64,000 nucleotides of DNA from Streptomyces longhuiensis (GCF_020616555.1 NZ_CP085173.1:8262001-8326000); one strand, 5' to 3'. Shown: positions 34,948 to 43,905, counted from the first letter of the stretch. A program made the numbers and translations. The notes: generated by a model from the letters alone, not told the origin.

Positions 34948-35808
34948 ATGCCGGAACTTCCCGAGGTCGAAGCGCTGACGGACTTCCTCACCGAGCATCT
35001 GGTGGGGCACGAGATCGTCCGCGTCCTGCCCGTCGCCGTGAGTGTCCTGAAGACGTACGACCCGCCGCCCGCCGCCCTGGAGGGCCGCACGGTCACGGGC
35101 GTGACGCGGCACGGCAAGTTCCTCGACCTCGACGCGGACGGGCTGCACCTCGTCACGCACCTCGCCCGCGCGGGCTGGCTCCACTGGAAGGACCGGCTCC
35201 CCGACGGCGCGCCGCGCCCCGGCAGAGGACCGCTCGCCCTGCGCGTCGCCCTGGAGGACGGGGAGGGCTTCGACCTCACCGAGGCGGGCACCCAGAAGAG
35301 TCTCGCGGTGTACGTCGTCCACGACCCGGCCGATGTCCCAGGCATCGCGAGACTCGGCCCCGACCCGCTCGCCGACGGCTTCGACGAGGCGCGCTTCGCC
35401 GCCCTCCTGGACGGCGAGCGGCGGCAGATCAAGGGGGCGCTGCGCGACCAGAGCCTCATCGCGGGCATCGGGAACGCGTACAGCGACGAGATCCTGCACG
35501 CCGCGAAGATGTCCCCCTTCAAGCTCGCGTCGAGCCTGACCGCCGACGACGTGTCGGTCCTCCACAAGGCCCTGCGCGACACGCTGACCGAGGCCGTCGA
35601 GCGCTCCCGCGGCGTCGCGGCCGGGCGGCTCAAGGCCGAGAAGAAGAGCGGGCTGCGGGTGCACGGCAGAGCGGGCGAGAAGTGCCCGGTGTGCGGCGAC
35701 ACGATCCGCGAGGTGTCCTTCCACGACTCGTCGCTCCAGTACTGCGCGACCTGCCAGACGGGCGGCAAGCCGCTCGCGGACCGCAGGATGTCGAAGCTCC
35801 TGAAGTGA
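34948..35808 (+). CDS. Fpg/Nei family DNA glycosylase
   Basis: A 286-residue formamidopyrimidine-DNA glycosylase/endonuclease VIII relative. It starts MPELPEVEAL, so Pro2 (Schiff-base nucleophile) and Glu3 are in place. RDQSLIAGIGNAYSDEILHAAKMSP is the helix-two-turn-helix DNA-binding block (near residue 165). The zinc finger uses CPVCG and CATCQ at the C-terminus, with RR after the last cysteine pair. It excises oxidised bases and cleaves the abasic site. ATG 34948 fixes the start because Pro2 must follow Met. Actinomycetes carry several such paralogues; this one lacks the typical Fpg finger sequence, so oxidised-purine specificity is uncertain. Confidence 0.92.
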   Translation: MPELPEVEALTDFLTEHLVGHEIVRVLPVAVSVLKTYDPPPAALEGRTVTGVTRHGKFLDLDADGLHLVTHLARAGWLHWKDRLPDGAPRPGRGPLALRVALEDGEGFDLTEAGTQKSLAVYVVHDPADVPGIARLGPDPLADGFDEARFAALLDGERRQIKGALRDQSLIAGIGNAYSDEILHAAKMSPFKLASSLTADDVSVLHKALRDTLTEAVERSRGVAAGRLKAEKKSGLRVHGRAGEKCPVCGDTIREVSFHDSSLQYCATCQTGGKPLADRRMSKLLK

Positions 35809-35854
35809 CCACCCCTGGGAGCGCTGCCCGAAGTCGACTGCCAGGAAAGGGGGT

Positions 35855-36505
35855 TCACCGCATGGGGATGGTCACCAGACGCGTTCCGTCCGTGGTCCGC
35901 ACCTCGAAGCGGGCGATCTCCCGAGGGTGGAACGCCACCGCGCTCTCCGTCGTGGTCGCCGCGGCGTCATGGGCCCGCGCGGCCCAGGTCGTCACGGTCT
36001 GCCGTGAACCGTCCTTGCCGACGGCCACCAGTTCGCACACGCGGGGACCGTGCGCGTCACGGACCTCGATCCCCACCGCGGTACCCCACTCGCGGCCGGA
36101 CGCCGTCAGCGACGCCGACACCCCGGTCCGCGCGTCCCGCGCGTCCAGGCGCACGGCGTCGTCGCCGGATCCGCCCAGGACCACGACACCCGGCCCCGCC
36201 ACGGCGAGCACGACCGCCGCCGCCATCGCGCACAGCCACCGCCTGCGCCCCGCCCGGCGCACCCGCTCCATCCGCGACAGCAGTCCGTCCAGGAGCACGG
36301 GACCCGCCTCGGCCACGGTCTCCACGGCGGGCGGCGTCGCCCGCACGTACAGCGCCAGCGCCGCCGTCGTGGACCCGAACTCACCGACCCGCGCCACGCA
36401 CCGGGGACACTGCCCGAGATGGTCCTCGAAGCGGAACCGGTCCGCCTCGTCGAGGACGCCCAGCGCGTAGGCGCCGACGTCGCGATGCCGATCCAGGGAC
36501 CTCAT
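35855..36505 (-). CDS. Transmembrane zinc-finger anti-sigma factor
   Basis: A 216-residue anti-sigma protein. The N-terminal zinc-finger segment contains HLGQCPRC (HxxxCxxC) near residue 29. One transmembrane helix lies near residues 90-112, followed by an extracytoplasmic domain of about 100 residues. GAYALGVLDEAD is typical of ECF-sigma partners. The start at 36505 has GAGGAA 5 nt upstream. No sigma factor gene is adjacent; the nearest ECF gene is at 41269-41823. It is divergent from the LytTR gene. Confidence 0.87.
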   Translation of the reverse strand: MRSLDRHRDVGAYALGVLDEADRFRFEDHLGQCPRCVARVGEFGSTTAALALYVRATPPAVETVAEAGPVLLDGLLSRMERVRRAGRRRWLCAMAAAVVLAVAGPGVVVLGGSGDDAVRLDARDARTGVSASLTASGREWGTAVGIEVRDAHGPRVCELVAVGKDGSRQTVTTWAARAHDAAATTTESAVAFHPREIARFEVRTTDGTRLVTIPMR

Positions 36506-36605
36506 GCCGTTCCTCGCGTCGTACGTGTCTGACCTCTGACCGGACGGTGTGCCGCTCGCCCTCCCGTACGCACCCGGCCGCCGAATCACTCAAGTCCCAC
36601 CAGGA

Positions 36606-36634
36606 TTGGCCACCACGGGACAAGCACCTACACT
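36606..36634 (+). promoter_or_regulatory. Putative promoter giving a leaderless LytTR transcript
   Basis: TTGGCC (36606-36611), 17-nt spacer, TACACT (36629-36634). The ATG at 36643 lies 8 nt after the -10 box and has no ribosome site, so the mRNA is probably leaderless. The same CCTACACTCC-GCCG-start arrangement occurs before the GTG at 37468. Confidence 0.5.
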
Positions 36635-36642
36635 CCAGCCGC

Positions 36643-37392
36643 ATGCTGCGCGTACTGGCCGTCGACGACGAGGAACCCGCACTCGCCGAGCTGCTCTACC
36701 TGTTGCGGGCCGACCCGCGGGTGCGCGCCGCCGAGGGCGCCACCGACGCGAACGAGGCCCTGCGGCGCATCGGCCGCGCCCTGGACGCGGGAGGCGACGA
36801 CGCCAACGCCATCGACGTGCTCTTCCTCGACATCCAGATGGCCGGGCTCACGGGCCTCGACGTGGCGCGGCTCCTCGCCGGGTTCGCCAAGCCACCGATG
36901 ATCGTCTTCGTCACCGCCCACGAGGACTTCGCCGTGCAGGCCTTCGACCTGAAGGCCGTCGACTACGTCCTCAAGCCCGTGCGCAGGGAGCGCCTCGCGG
37001 AGGCCGTGCGGCGCGTCGCCGAACAGGCCGCCGTCGCCAGGCCCGCAGTGGACCTCTCCGCCGACCGGATCCCCGTCGAACTGGGCGGCGTCACCCGCCT
37101 CGTGGCCGTCGCCGACATCGCGTACGCCGAGGCCCAGGGCGACTACGCGCGCCTGCACACCGCTGACGCCAGCCACCTCGTGCGGATACCGCTGACCACC
37201 CTGGAGGAGCGCTGGCAGCCGTACGGGTTCGTCCGGATCCACCGCAGCCATCTCGTCGCCCTGCACCGCATCGACGAACTCCGCCTCGACGGCGGTGGCA
37301 TGAGCGTGCGGATAGGCGACGCCGAACTCGCCGTGAGCCGCCGCCACGCGAGCCGCGTGCGCGAACTGCTCATGCGGCGCGCGGGCGGCTGA
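36643..37392 (+). CDS. LytTR-type response regulator
   Basis: A 249-residue regulator. The receiver domain (residues 1-125) has DDEE near residue 8, phosphoacceptor Asp in VLFLDIQM near 67, and VTAHEDF and VDYVLKPV. The LytTR DNA-binding domain (about 145-245) shows YAEAQGDYARLHT and GFVRIHRSHLVAL. It is the partner of the LytS-type kinase at 39383-40582. The two genes bracket a DUF485 protein and a sodium-solute symporter, so the pair probably controls uptake of a carboxylate such as acetate or pyruvate, as in the E. coli Bts/Ypd systems. The start is leaderless. Confidence 0.92.
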   Translation: MLRVLAVDDEEPALAELLYLLRADPRVRAAEGATDANEALRRIGRALDAGGDDANAIDVLFLDIQMAGLTGLDVARLLAGFAKPPMIVFVTAHEDFAVQAFDLKAVDYVLKPVRRERLAEAVRRVAEQAAVARPAVDLSADRIPVELGGVTRLVAVADIAYAEAQGDYARLHTADASHLVRIPLTTLEERWQPYGFVRIHRSHLVALHRIDELRLDGGGMSVRIGDAELAVSRRHASRVRELLMRRAGG

Positions 37393-37467
37393 CCGGAAAC
37401 CGTGTGACCTGGGCCGATACCCGTCGACCCCTTCCGTTCGGCCCGCGTCCCCGCCTACACTCCGGCC

Positions 37468-37854
37468 GTGTCCGCCAGCGCTGAGCCCGCACCCCGCCGC
37501 GAGGTCGTGACCGGCGAGCCGCGCGCGGTGCGCCGGCTGCCCGGCCACCCCACCCAGTGGGAGATCGACGAACAGACGACGCTGGGCGCGGCCTACGTCC
37601 GCTCCCTGATGCGCAGTCAACTCCGCACCGGACTCACCGCGTTCGCGGTCCTCGCCCTCCCCGTGGTGACCCTGCCGCTCTTCTTCGACGCCCTTCGCAA
37701 CGCCACCGTCGTCTGGATCGTCCTCGGCTTCGGCTGCTACCCGGTCCTCGTCCTCATCGCCTGGTGGTACGTGCGCCGGGCCGAGCGCAACGAACGCGAC
37801 TTCGCGCGCCTCGTGCACGGCCGGGCCGTCCGCGACCGCCACGGGGCGCCGTGA
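37468..37854 (+). CDS. DUF485 family small membrane protein
   Basis: A 128-residue protein with two transmembrane helices (about residues 55-75 and 82-100) and charged termini, matching the DUF485/DUF4212-like proteins that precede sodium-solute symporters (compare YjcH beside ActP). The GTG start follows a TACACT -10 box by 6 nt, so it is probably leaderless. Its stop overlaps the symporter start by GTGA. It may assist assembly or activity of the symporter. Confidence 0.82.
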   Translation: MSASAEPAPRREVVTGEPRAVRRLPGHPTQWEIDEQTTLGAAYVRSLMRSQLRTGLTAFAVLALPVVTLPLFFDALRNATVVWIVLGFGCYPVLVLIAWWYVRRAERNERDFARLVHGRAVRDRHGAP

Positions 37855-39386
37855 ACGAGGCGTACGCGATATCCGCCGTGGCCGTGGTCGTCCTGGCCAC
37901 GGTCCTCATCGGCGGCTTCGGCCTGCGCATCTCCCGCACCACCTCCGACTTCTACGTCGCCTCGCGCACGGTCGGCCCCGGCCTCAACGCCGCCGCGATC
38001 AGCGGGGAGTACCTCTCCGCGGCCTCCTTCCTCGGCGTCGCCGGACTGCTGCTCGTGCACGGCCCCGACATGCTCTGGTACCCCGTCGGGTACACCGCCG
38101 GATACCTCGTCCTGCTCGTGTTCGTCGCTGCCCCGCTGCGCCGCTCCGGTGCCTACACCCTGCCCGACTTCGCCGAGGGCCGCCTGGAGTCCCGCAGCGT
38201 CCGCAGGGTCGTCAGCATGCTGGTGGTCGGCGCGGGCTGGCTCTACCTCGTGCCCCAACTCCAGGGCGCGGGGCTCACGTTGCAGATCCTCACGGGCGCG
38301 CCGCGCTGGTTCGGCGGGACGCTCGTCGCCGCCGTCGTCGTCCTCGCGGTCGCCGCGGGCGGCATGCGCTCCATCACCTTCGTCCAGGCCTTCCAGTACT
38401 GGCTGAAGCTGACAGCGCTGCTCGTACCCGCGTTCTTCCTGGTCCTCGCCTGGCACGGCGACGGCGGCGCCCCGCCGTCCGCCGACGGCGTGCCCTGGTC
38501 CGGCGCGGGCTCCGGGCAGCCGCTCGCCACCAGCCGCGCCGACCACCCGCTGTACGCGACGTACGGGCTCATCGTCGCCACGTTCCTCGGCACGATGGGC
38601 CTGCCGCACGTCGTCGTCCGCTTCTACACGAGCCCGAACGGCCGCGCGGCCCGCCGCACCACGGTCGCCGTGCTCGCCCTCATCGGGCTCTTCTACTGTC
38701 TGCCGCCGGTGTACGGCTGGCTCGGCAGCCTGTACGCGCCCGAACTGAGCGCCACCCAGGACGCCGACGCGGCCGTCCTGCTCCTGCCGGGGCGGGCCGT
38801 CGGCGGGCTCGGCGGGGACCTGCTCGGGGCGCTCGTGGCGGGCGGCGCCTTCGCCGCGTTCCTGTCGACCGCGTCGGGCCTGACGATGGCCGTCGCGGGG
38901 GTGCTCAGCCAGGACGTCCTGCCGGCCCGCGGCGTACGGCACTTCCGCCTGGCGACACTCCTCGCGATGAGCGTGCCGCTCGGCGGGGCGCTCCTGGTCA
39001 GCGGGGTGCCGGTGGCGGACGCCGTGGGGATGGCGTTCGCGGTGTCGGCGTCCTCGTTCTGCCCGCTGCTCGTCCTCGGCATCTGGTGGCGGCGGCTCAC
39101 CCCGCCCGGCGCGCGGGCCGGACTGCTGCTCGGCGGCGGCTCCGCGCTCGTCGCGGTGACCCTGACCGTCGCCGGCGTCGCCCAAGGCGGCTGGCTGCAC
39201 ACGCTGCTCGCCTGGCCCGCCGTGTGGTCGGTGCCGGTCGGCTTCCTCGCCATGATCCTCGTGTCGCTCGCCACCCAGGACTCCGTACCGCCGCACACCA
39301 GCGCCACGATGACGCGACTGCACCTCCCGGAGGCGCTCAGCACACGCGGGACGATCACCACGGGCGAGCCGGGAGCCCGGCCGTGA
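37851..39386 (+). CDS. Sodium:solute symporter (ActP/MctP-like monocarboxylate family)
   Basis: A 511-residue integral membrane protein with about 13 hydrophobic helices, of the solute:sodium symporter family. SDFYVASRTVGPGLNAAAISGEYLSAASFLG near residues 31-62 is the helix 1 to 2 region; GTMGLPHVVVRFYT is a strong acetate/monocarboxylate permease signature. STASGLTMAVAG is the late sodium-site helix. It overlaps DUF485 upstream and LytS downstream by GTGA, so the three are coupled. The probable substrate is a short carboxylate. Confidence 0.9.
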   Translation: MNEAYAISAVAVVVLATVLIGGFGLRISRTTSDFYVASRTVGPGLNAAAISGEYLSAASFLGVAGLLLVHGPDMLWYPVGYTAGYLVLLVFVAAPLRRSGAYTLPDFAEGRLESRSVRRVVSMLVVGAGWLYLVPQLQGAGLTLQILTGAPRWFGGTLVAAVVVLAVAAGGMRSITFVQAFQYWLKLTALLVPAFFLVLAWHGDGGAPPSADGVPWSGAGSGQPLATSRADHPLYATYGLIVATFLGTMGLPHVVVRFYTSPNGRAARRTTVAVLALIGLFYCLPPVYGWLGSLYAPELSATQDADAAVLLLPGRAVGGLGGDLLGALVAGGAFAAFLSTASGLTMAVAGVLSQDVLPARGVRHFRLATLLAMSVPLGGALLVSGVPVADAVGMAFAVSASSFCPLLVLGIWWRRLTPPGARAGLLLGGGSALVAVTLTVAGVAQGGWLHTLLAWPAVWSVPVGFLAMILVSLATQDSVPPHTSATMTRLHLPEALSTRGTITTGEPGARP

Positions 39387-40582
39387 CCGCCACCGCCGTG
39401 CTGCTCGCCCTGTGCCCGCTCCTCCTCGCGGGCGGCTTCGTCCTCGGCCGGCGCACCGCGCACCCCGGGGGCCGCAGCGACGTGGGTACGCCGGTCGAGC
39501 GGGCCACCTTCGACACCCTGCACACCGCCTCGCTCGCCGCGCCGCCGCTGCGGGCCGGGCTCACCGAGGAGTCGGCACGCAGGTCGGCCCGCAGGCTGCG
39601 CACGCTCCTCGGCACCGACGCGCTCTGCCTCACCAACCGCACCGCCGTCCTCGCCTGGGACGGCGCGGGGGAGCAGCACGGCAAGCAGGTCATGGGGCAC
39701 CTCGAGGGCCTGCTCGACACCGGGCGCAGCGCCGCGTTCGGCTGCGGATGCGACGCCGTCGACTGCCCGCTGCGCTGGGCCGTCGCCGCCCCGATCGTCA
39801 CCGACGGACGGGTGCTCGGTGCCCTCGTCGCCTACGCGCCCCGCGAGTCGGCCGTCCTCGCCCGGGCCGCCGACGAGGTCGCCCGCTGGATCTCCGTACA
39901 GCTGGAGCTGGCCGAACTCGACCGCTCGCGCACCCGGCTCATCGAGGCGGAGATCAAGGCGTTGCGCGCGCAGATCTCGCCGCACTTCATCTTCAACTCG
40001 CTCGCCGCCATCGCCTCGTTCGTCCGCACCGACCCCGAGCGGGCCCGTGAACTCCTCCTGGAGTTCGCCGACTTCATCCGCTACTCGTTCCGCCGCCACG
40101 GCGACTTCACCACGCTCGCCGACGAGTTGCACTCCATCGACCAGTATCTGGCCCTGGTCCGGGCCCGGTTCGGCGACCGGCTCTCGGTCACGCTCCAGAT
40201 CGCGCCCGAGGTGCTGCCGGTGGCGCTGCCCTTCCTGTGCCTCCAGCCCCTGGTCGAGAACGCAGTGAAACACGGCCTGGAGGGCGCCGTCACCCGCAGC
40301 CGCATCACGATCGGTGCCCGGGACGCCGGCGCGGAGGCGGAGGTCGTCATCGAGGACGACGGGGTCGGCATGGACCCGGGCGAGCTGCGCGCGATCCTGC
40401 GCGGCGAGGGCGGCACCTCGACCGGGATCGGTCTGTCGAACGTCGACGAGCGGCTCAGGCAGGTGTTCGGCGACGACTACGGCCTCGTCATCGAGACCGG
40501 CACCGGCGCGGGCATGAAGATCACCGTGCGGATCCCCAAGTACCGCGCGGGCGTGCACTCTTCAGGTGTGGAGGTCGACTAG
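39383..40582 (+). CDS. LytS/YehU-type sensor histidine kinase with GAF-like domain
   Basis: A 399-residue kinase. One N-terminal hydrophobic helix is followed by a GAF-like domain (about residues 40-170) with a cysteine cluster FGCGCDAVDCPLRW. The His_kinase domain has ISPHFIFNSLAAIASFVRTDP near residue 201 (phosphoacceptor His). HATPase motifs are LQPLVENAVKHGL, DDGVGM and GIGLSNVDERL. It should phosphorylate the LytTR regulator of the same cluster. It lacks the multi-helix 5TM-LYT sensor of LytS, so the GAF-like cytosolic domain probably senses the signal. The 3' end is convergent with the gene at 40605. Confidence 0.9.
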   Translation: MTATAVLLALCPLLLAGGFVLGRRTAHPGGRSDVGTPVERATFDTLHTASLAAPPLRAGLTEESARRSARRLRTLLGTDALCLTNRTAVLAWDGAGEQHGKQVMGHLEGLLDTGRSAAFGCGCDAVDCPLRWAVAAPIVTDGRVLGALVAYAPRESAVLARAADEVARWISVQLELAELDRSRTRLIEAEIKALRAQISPHFIFNSLAAIASFVRTDPERARELLLEFADFIRYSFRRHGDFTTLADELHSIDQYLALVRARFGDRLSVTLQIAPEVLPVALPFLCLQPLVENAVKHGLEGAVTRSRITIGARDAGAEAEVVIEDDGVGMDPGELRAILRGEGGTSTGIGLSNVDERLRQVFGDDYGLVIETGTGAGMKITVRIPKYRAGVHSSGVEVD

Positions 40583-40604
40583 CGGGCTCGCGGGCCGCAG
40601 GGCC

Positions 40605-41123
40605 TCAGAACAGATGGATCGCCAGATGGCCCAGCGGCAGCCCCAGCTGCCACGCCGGTGTCCACACCTGCGGCCCGTCGTCCTCCTCGTCGGGCAGCGG
40701 ACCGCGGCCCGGCACGGAGTCGAGATCGGGCGCGAGCAGTTCCGTCTCCTCCAGCCACCGCCACGCCGCCTCGGCCAGTTCGAGGTCCGGCGAAGGTCTG
40801 TTCTCGTCGAGCGCCTGCGCGGCAAGGCGCGCCATGTGCTCTCGCACCCAGTACTGCCACGGCTGGTCGTAGGCCGTCAGCGACAGCCAGTTCTCCAGCT
40901 GGGACACGACCCGGATGCCGGACAGCTCGCCGTCCGTGTCCGACAGGAAGATCGTCAGTGCGAGTGCGTCGCGCCCGGCCCGGAACTCGAAGGACGTGGG
41001 CGGCATCAGATCACCGGTGCGCAGCAGCTCATCGGCGATGTACTCGGCGTACAACCACGCCATCGGCACCGTCAGTTCGCCGCCGCCGGCGCCCGATGTG
41101 CCTTCCTTGCTCCCGTGCAACAT
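40605..41123 (-). CDS. Conserved hypothetical protein
   Basis: A 172-residue protein I do not recognise. It is acidic and rich in Trp and Leu (MAWLYAEYIADELL, WLSLTAYDQPWQYWVREHM, AAWRWLEETELL), without signal, membrane helix or cysteine. The N-terminal 18 residues are Gly-rich, so an internal ATG at 41069 could be the true start. It lies between the lytS and ECF sigma genes. Confidence 0.7.
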   Translation of the reverse strand: MLHGSKEGTSGAGGGELTVPMAWLYAEYIADELLRTGDLMPPTSFEFRAGRDALALTIFLSDTDGELSGIRVVSQLENWLSLTAYDQPWQYWVREHMARLAAQALDENRPSPDLELAEAAWRWLEETELLAPDLDSVPGRGPLPDEEDDGPQVWTPAWQLGLPLGHLAIHLF

Positions 41124-41268
41124 CCCTTCCTGCCTTCCTCCGGTCCGTGCGCTCCGCCGGCCCCCGGGCCCTCGCGCCCGACCGGGCAGGGGAGGACAGC
41201 GGATTACTCAATCGAGGACCGGGGCACCGGGCAAGGCGCTTTACCGAGGCTTGACCTGCTGTCCGGTT

Positions 41269-41823
41269 TCAATGCGGGCCGGCCGTGTTCGCCTCATAGC
41301 CCGGGAGCACCCTGCGCAGTGCGCGCAGCGCGTAGTACGCACGGGACTTCACGGTACCGGGCGGGATCCCGAGCGCGGCGGCCGCCTCGGCCACGGAGGC
41401 GCCCCGGAAGTACACGTGGAGGAGCACCGCCCGGTGCTCCGGGCTGAGCGTCGCCACGGCCTCGCGGACATCGAGCGCGGCCGCCGAGCGCTCCGCGTGG
41501 TCGGCGCAGACCCGCGCGCTCTCCAGGACCGTGCCGCCGATCTCCGGGGGCCGGGCGAGCCGTGCGCGCCGGGCGTCTATGGCGAGCCTGCGGCCGACGG
41601 TGAACAGCCACGGGCGCACGGACTCGTAGTCGGCGCGCAGCGCCTCCGGATGCTGCCAGGCGCGTACGAACGTCTCCTGGACCAGGTCTTCCGCCCGCTG
41701 CCGGTCGCCGTCGCACAGTCGCAGGAGGAAGGAGAGAAGCGGCCTGCCGTGCTCGCGCTGGAGCTCGGCCAGCACATGTTCTGCCGTGCGGTCGGGTCCT
41801 TCGGGCTTCATGGCGGTCGTCAT
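41269..41823 (-). CDS. ECF-subfamily RNA polymerase sigma factor
   Basis: A 184-residue sigma-70 family factor with region 2 (GDRQRAEDLVQETFVRAWQH, then RPWLFTVGRRLAIDARR) and region 4 (LSPEHRAVLLHVYFRGASVAEAAAALGIPPGTVKSRAYYALRALR). It contains only sigma2 and sigma4, as in ECF factors that pair with zinc anti-sigma proteins. The start is taken at 41823; an ATG at 41811 is equally possible. The upstream frame is long but is a shadow of capA. No anti-sigma gene is adjacent; the one at 35855-36505 is a candidate partner. A GGAACG-N6-CGTTCC repeat lies upstream. Confidence 0.88.
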   Translation of the reverse strand: MTTAMKPEGPDRTAEHVLAELQREHGRPLLSFLLRLCDGDRQRAEDLVQETFVRAWQHPEALRADYESVRPWLFTVGRRLAIDARRARLARPPEIGGTVLESARVCADHAERSAAALDVREAVATLSPEHRAVLLHVYFRGASVAEAAAALGIPPGTVKSRAYYALRALRRVLPGYEANTAGPH

Positions 41824-41932
41824 GGCCGTATGGCAGCGCAGCGCGCGGCTCACGCCCAGAGCGTGGGCCGCGGTCTGCGACGGGCGGTCGATGCGGTCGG
41901 CGAGCGGTGCGGTGAACGGGGCCGACTGCCGC

Positions 41933-41950
41933 GGAACGTGACGCCGTTCC
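41933..41950 (-). promoter_or_regulatory. Inverted repeat GGAACG-N6-CGTTCC upstream of the ECF sigma gene
   Basis: Perfect 6-bp arms 110 nt upstream of the sigma start. GGAAC is the usual ECF -35 word and occurs here on both strands. A matching -10 at the normal distance is not clear, so it could equally be a repressor site. Confidence 0.35.
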
Positions 41951-42048
41951 AGGGACCACGGCGGTATGGAGCCTTGACTCGGCCTGATGCTCGTACGTCT
42001 ATGCCTATGTCGAAAATCACCATATTCACCGAATCGGGAGCTTGATCG

Positions 42049-43290
42049 ATGGCGCAGCGCAGACGCGGCACAGGGCACATGGGACACACCCGGCACACGC
42101 ACCGCACACGGCACGCACGGCAGGGCACGGTGCTCCTGGCCGCCGCGCTGATCGCGGCGGGCGCGGGCTGCTCCGCGCCCGAGGACGGCACACACCGCGC
42201 GGCCCCCCACGCCACCGGAGCCCCGGCGCCGTCGGCCGCGGGCGGCGCCACCGACGGGCAGCGCGGCTTCACGCTGGTCGCCTCCGGCGACGTACTGCCT
42301 CACGCGTCGATCATCAAGCAGGCGAAGACCGACGCGAGCGGCGACGGCTACGACTTCGCGCCGATGCTGTCCGCCGTGAAGCCGGTCATCTCCAAGGCGG
42401 ATCTGGCGATCTGTCACATGGAGACGGTCTACGGCGCCGGCGGCCACTACACCGGCTACCCGACCTTCAAGTCCCCGCCCGAGGTTGCCAAGGGGCTGAG
42501 CGACACGGGCTACGACGCCTGTTCCACGGCCTCGAACCACGCCCTCGACGACGGCGCCGCAGGCATCGACCGCACCCTCGACGCCATGGACCGCGTGGGC
42601 ATCCGCCACACGGGCTCGGCCCGCACCGCCGCCGAGGGCAGAAGCCCCGCGTGGCTGCGCGCCGGTGGCGCCAAGGTCGCGCACCTCGCGTACACGTACG
42701 ACACGAACGGCCTCCCGATGCCCAAAGGGCGCCCGTGGGCCGTGAACATGATCGACCGTCAGAGGATCGTCCACGACGCGCGGGCGGCCCGGAAGGCGGG
42801 CGCGGACGTGGTCGTCCTCTCCCTGAACTGGGGCACCGAGTGGCAGGACGAGCCGGACGCGGACCAGCTGCGGCTCGGCGACGAGCTCACCGCGTCGCGC
42901 ACGGGCGGCCGCCCCGACATCGACCTGATCCTCGGCACGCACGCGCACGTCCCGCAGGCGTACGAGAAGGTCAACGGCACGTGGGTGGTCTACGGCATGG
43001 GCGACCAGATCGCCGGCGACATGTTCAACGACGACGGCGCCCAGGACGCGCGCGGCAACGAGGGCACCATCGGACGCTTCACCTTCGCGCCGCCGGAGCG
43101 GCCCGGCGGGCGCTGGGAGGTGCGCAAGGCCGAGTTCATCCCGCAGTGGTTCAACCTCGGCTCGAGCCGCGTGATCAACGTCAACCAGTCCATCCACGAC
43201 GGCCTCGGCCTGACGGACGTCCGCGACCGGATCAGTCGGGCCGTCCTCAGCCGCGGTGCGGCCAAGGACGGCCTGACGATGGGCCGTTAG
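42049..43290 (+). CDS. CapA family (poly-gamma-glutamate synthesis type) lipoprotein
   Basis: A 413-residue protein. The N-terminus is His/Arg-rich, then a hydrophobic signal ends at a lipobox-like GAGCS. The metallophosphatase-like CapA fold shows LVASGDVLPH, ICHMETVYGAGG, ASNHALDDG, LNWGTEW and GTHAHVPQ. It is therefore probably an exported, lipid-anchored phosphoesterase-like enzyme acting on the envelope; many Streptomyces CapA proteins have no polyglutamate locus nearby, as here. ATG 42049 has GGGAG 9 nt upstream. It is divergent from the ECF sigma gene. Confidence 0.88.
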   Translation: MAQRRRGTGHMGHTRHTHRTRHARQGTVLLAAALIAAGAGCSAPEDGTHRAAPHATGAPAPSAAGGATDGQRGFTLVASGDVLPHASIIKQAKTDASGDGYDFAPMLSAVKPVISKADLAICHMETVYGAGGHYTGYPTFKSPPEVAKGLSDTGYDACSTASNHALDDGAAGIDRTLDAMDRVGIRHTGSARTAAEGRSPAWLRAGGAKVAHLAYTYDTNGLPMPKGRPWAVNMIDRQRIVHDARAARKAGADVVVLSLNWGTEWQDEPDADQLRLGDELTASRTGGRPDIDLILGTHAHVPQAYEKVNGTWVVYGMGDQIAGDMFNDDGAQDARGNEGTIGRFTFAPPERPGGRWEVRKAEFIPQWFNLGSSRVINVNQSIHDGLGLTDVRDRISRAVLSRGAAKDGLTMGR

Positions 43291-43404
43291 ACGACGGGCG
43301 GGTGGCACTCAGGACCTCGTCGCGCCGCGGGAAGGCGATGAGGTCGACCGAGAGGACGACCCCGAGCGCGGGCACCACCGGCATGACGGGCGTGCGGAAC
43401 CTGC

Positions 43405-43420
43405 GGGGCGGGCACGCCCC
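43405..43420. terminator. Hairpin between convergent capA and uspA genes
   Basis: GGGGCG-N4-CGCCCC, a 6-bp GC stem in the 153-nt gap between two convergent genes. The rest of that gap shows no gene. Confidence 0.4.
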
Positions 43421-43443
43421 AGGGGCCGTACGGGTTCGGGTGG

Positions 43444-43905
43444 TTACGGGACCACCGTGACGGGCCAGCGCCCTGCCTTCACCAGCCGGATCGCCACCGA
43501 CCCGACGATGCGGTGTCCCGCCTGCTCGGACGCGCCGACGATCACGGCGTCCGCCTTCAGTTCGTCGGCGGCGGTGACCAGGCCGTTGTACGGGTCGCCG
43601 CGGAAGGTGTGGAACTCCCAGCGCACCTCGTATATGCCCTTCACCCGCTCGGCCGCCTCCCTGATCTCGGCGATCAGACCCTCGGCGATCTCGTCCGTGG
43701 TGTCGGCCACGGGGACGCCGAGCGCGGCGCCGGTGGCCATGATCGGCTGGATGTACACGACGGCCAGGAGAGCGCGCTGGCGTCGCGCGAGGCCTCCGGC
43801 GTAGGACGCGGCACGCAGCGAGGAGTCGGAGCCGTCCACTCCGACCACGATCACCTTGGGGCCGTCCGTACCGCGTTCGAACTGGTGTGGCTGCTCTGCG
43901 TTCAC
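43444..43905 (-). CDS. Universal stress protein, UspA family
   Basis: A 153-residue single-domain Usp. KVIVVGVDGSDSSLRA is the first strand-helix and GASEQAGHRIVGSVAIRLVKAGRWPVTVVP contains the GxxxxG...GS nucleotide-binding end, though the usual GS(R/K)G reads GASEQAGHR. Such proteins support stress survival, often binding ATP. The GTG start at 43905 follows a TAGCCT -10-like box closely, so it may be nearly leaderless. It is divergent from the polysaccharide deacetylase. Confidence 0.87.
   Translation of the reverse strand: MNAEQPHQFERGTDGPKVIVVGVDGSDSSLRAASYAGGLARRQRALLAVVYIQPIMATGAALGVPVADTTDEIAEGLIAEIREAAERVKGIYEVRWEFHTFRGDPYNGLVTAADELKADAVIVGASEQAGHRIVGSVAIRLVKAGRWPVTVVP

Noticed and set aside
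41824..43308. Upstream extension of the ECF sigma frame to 679 residues
   Set aside because: The extension is antisense to capA and shows shadow composition.
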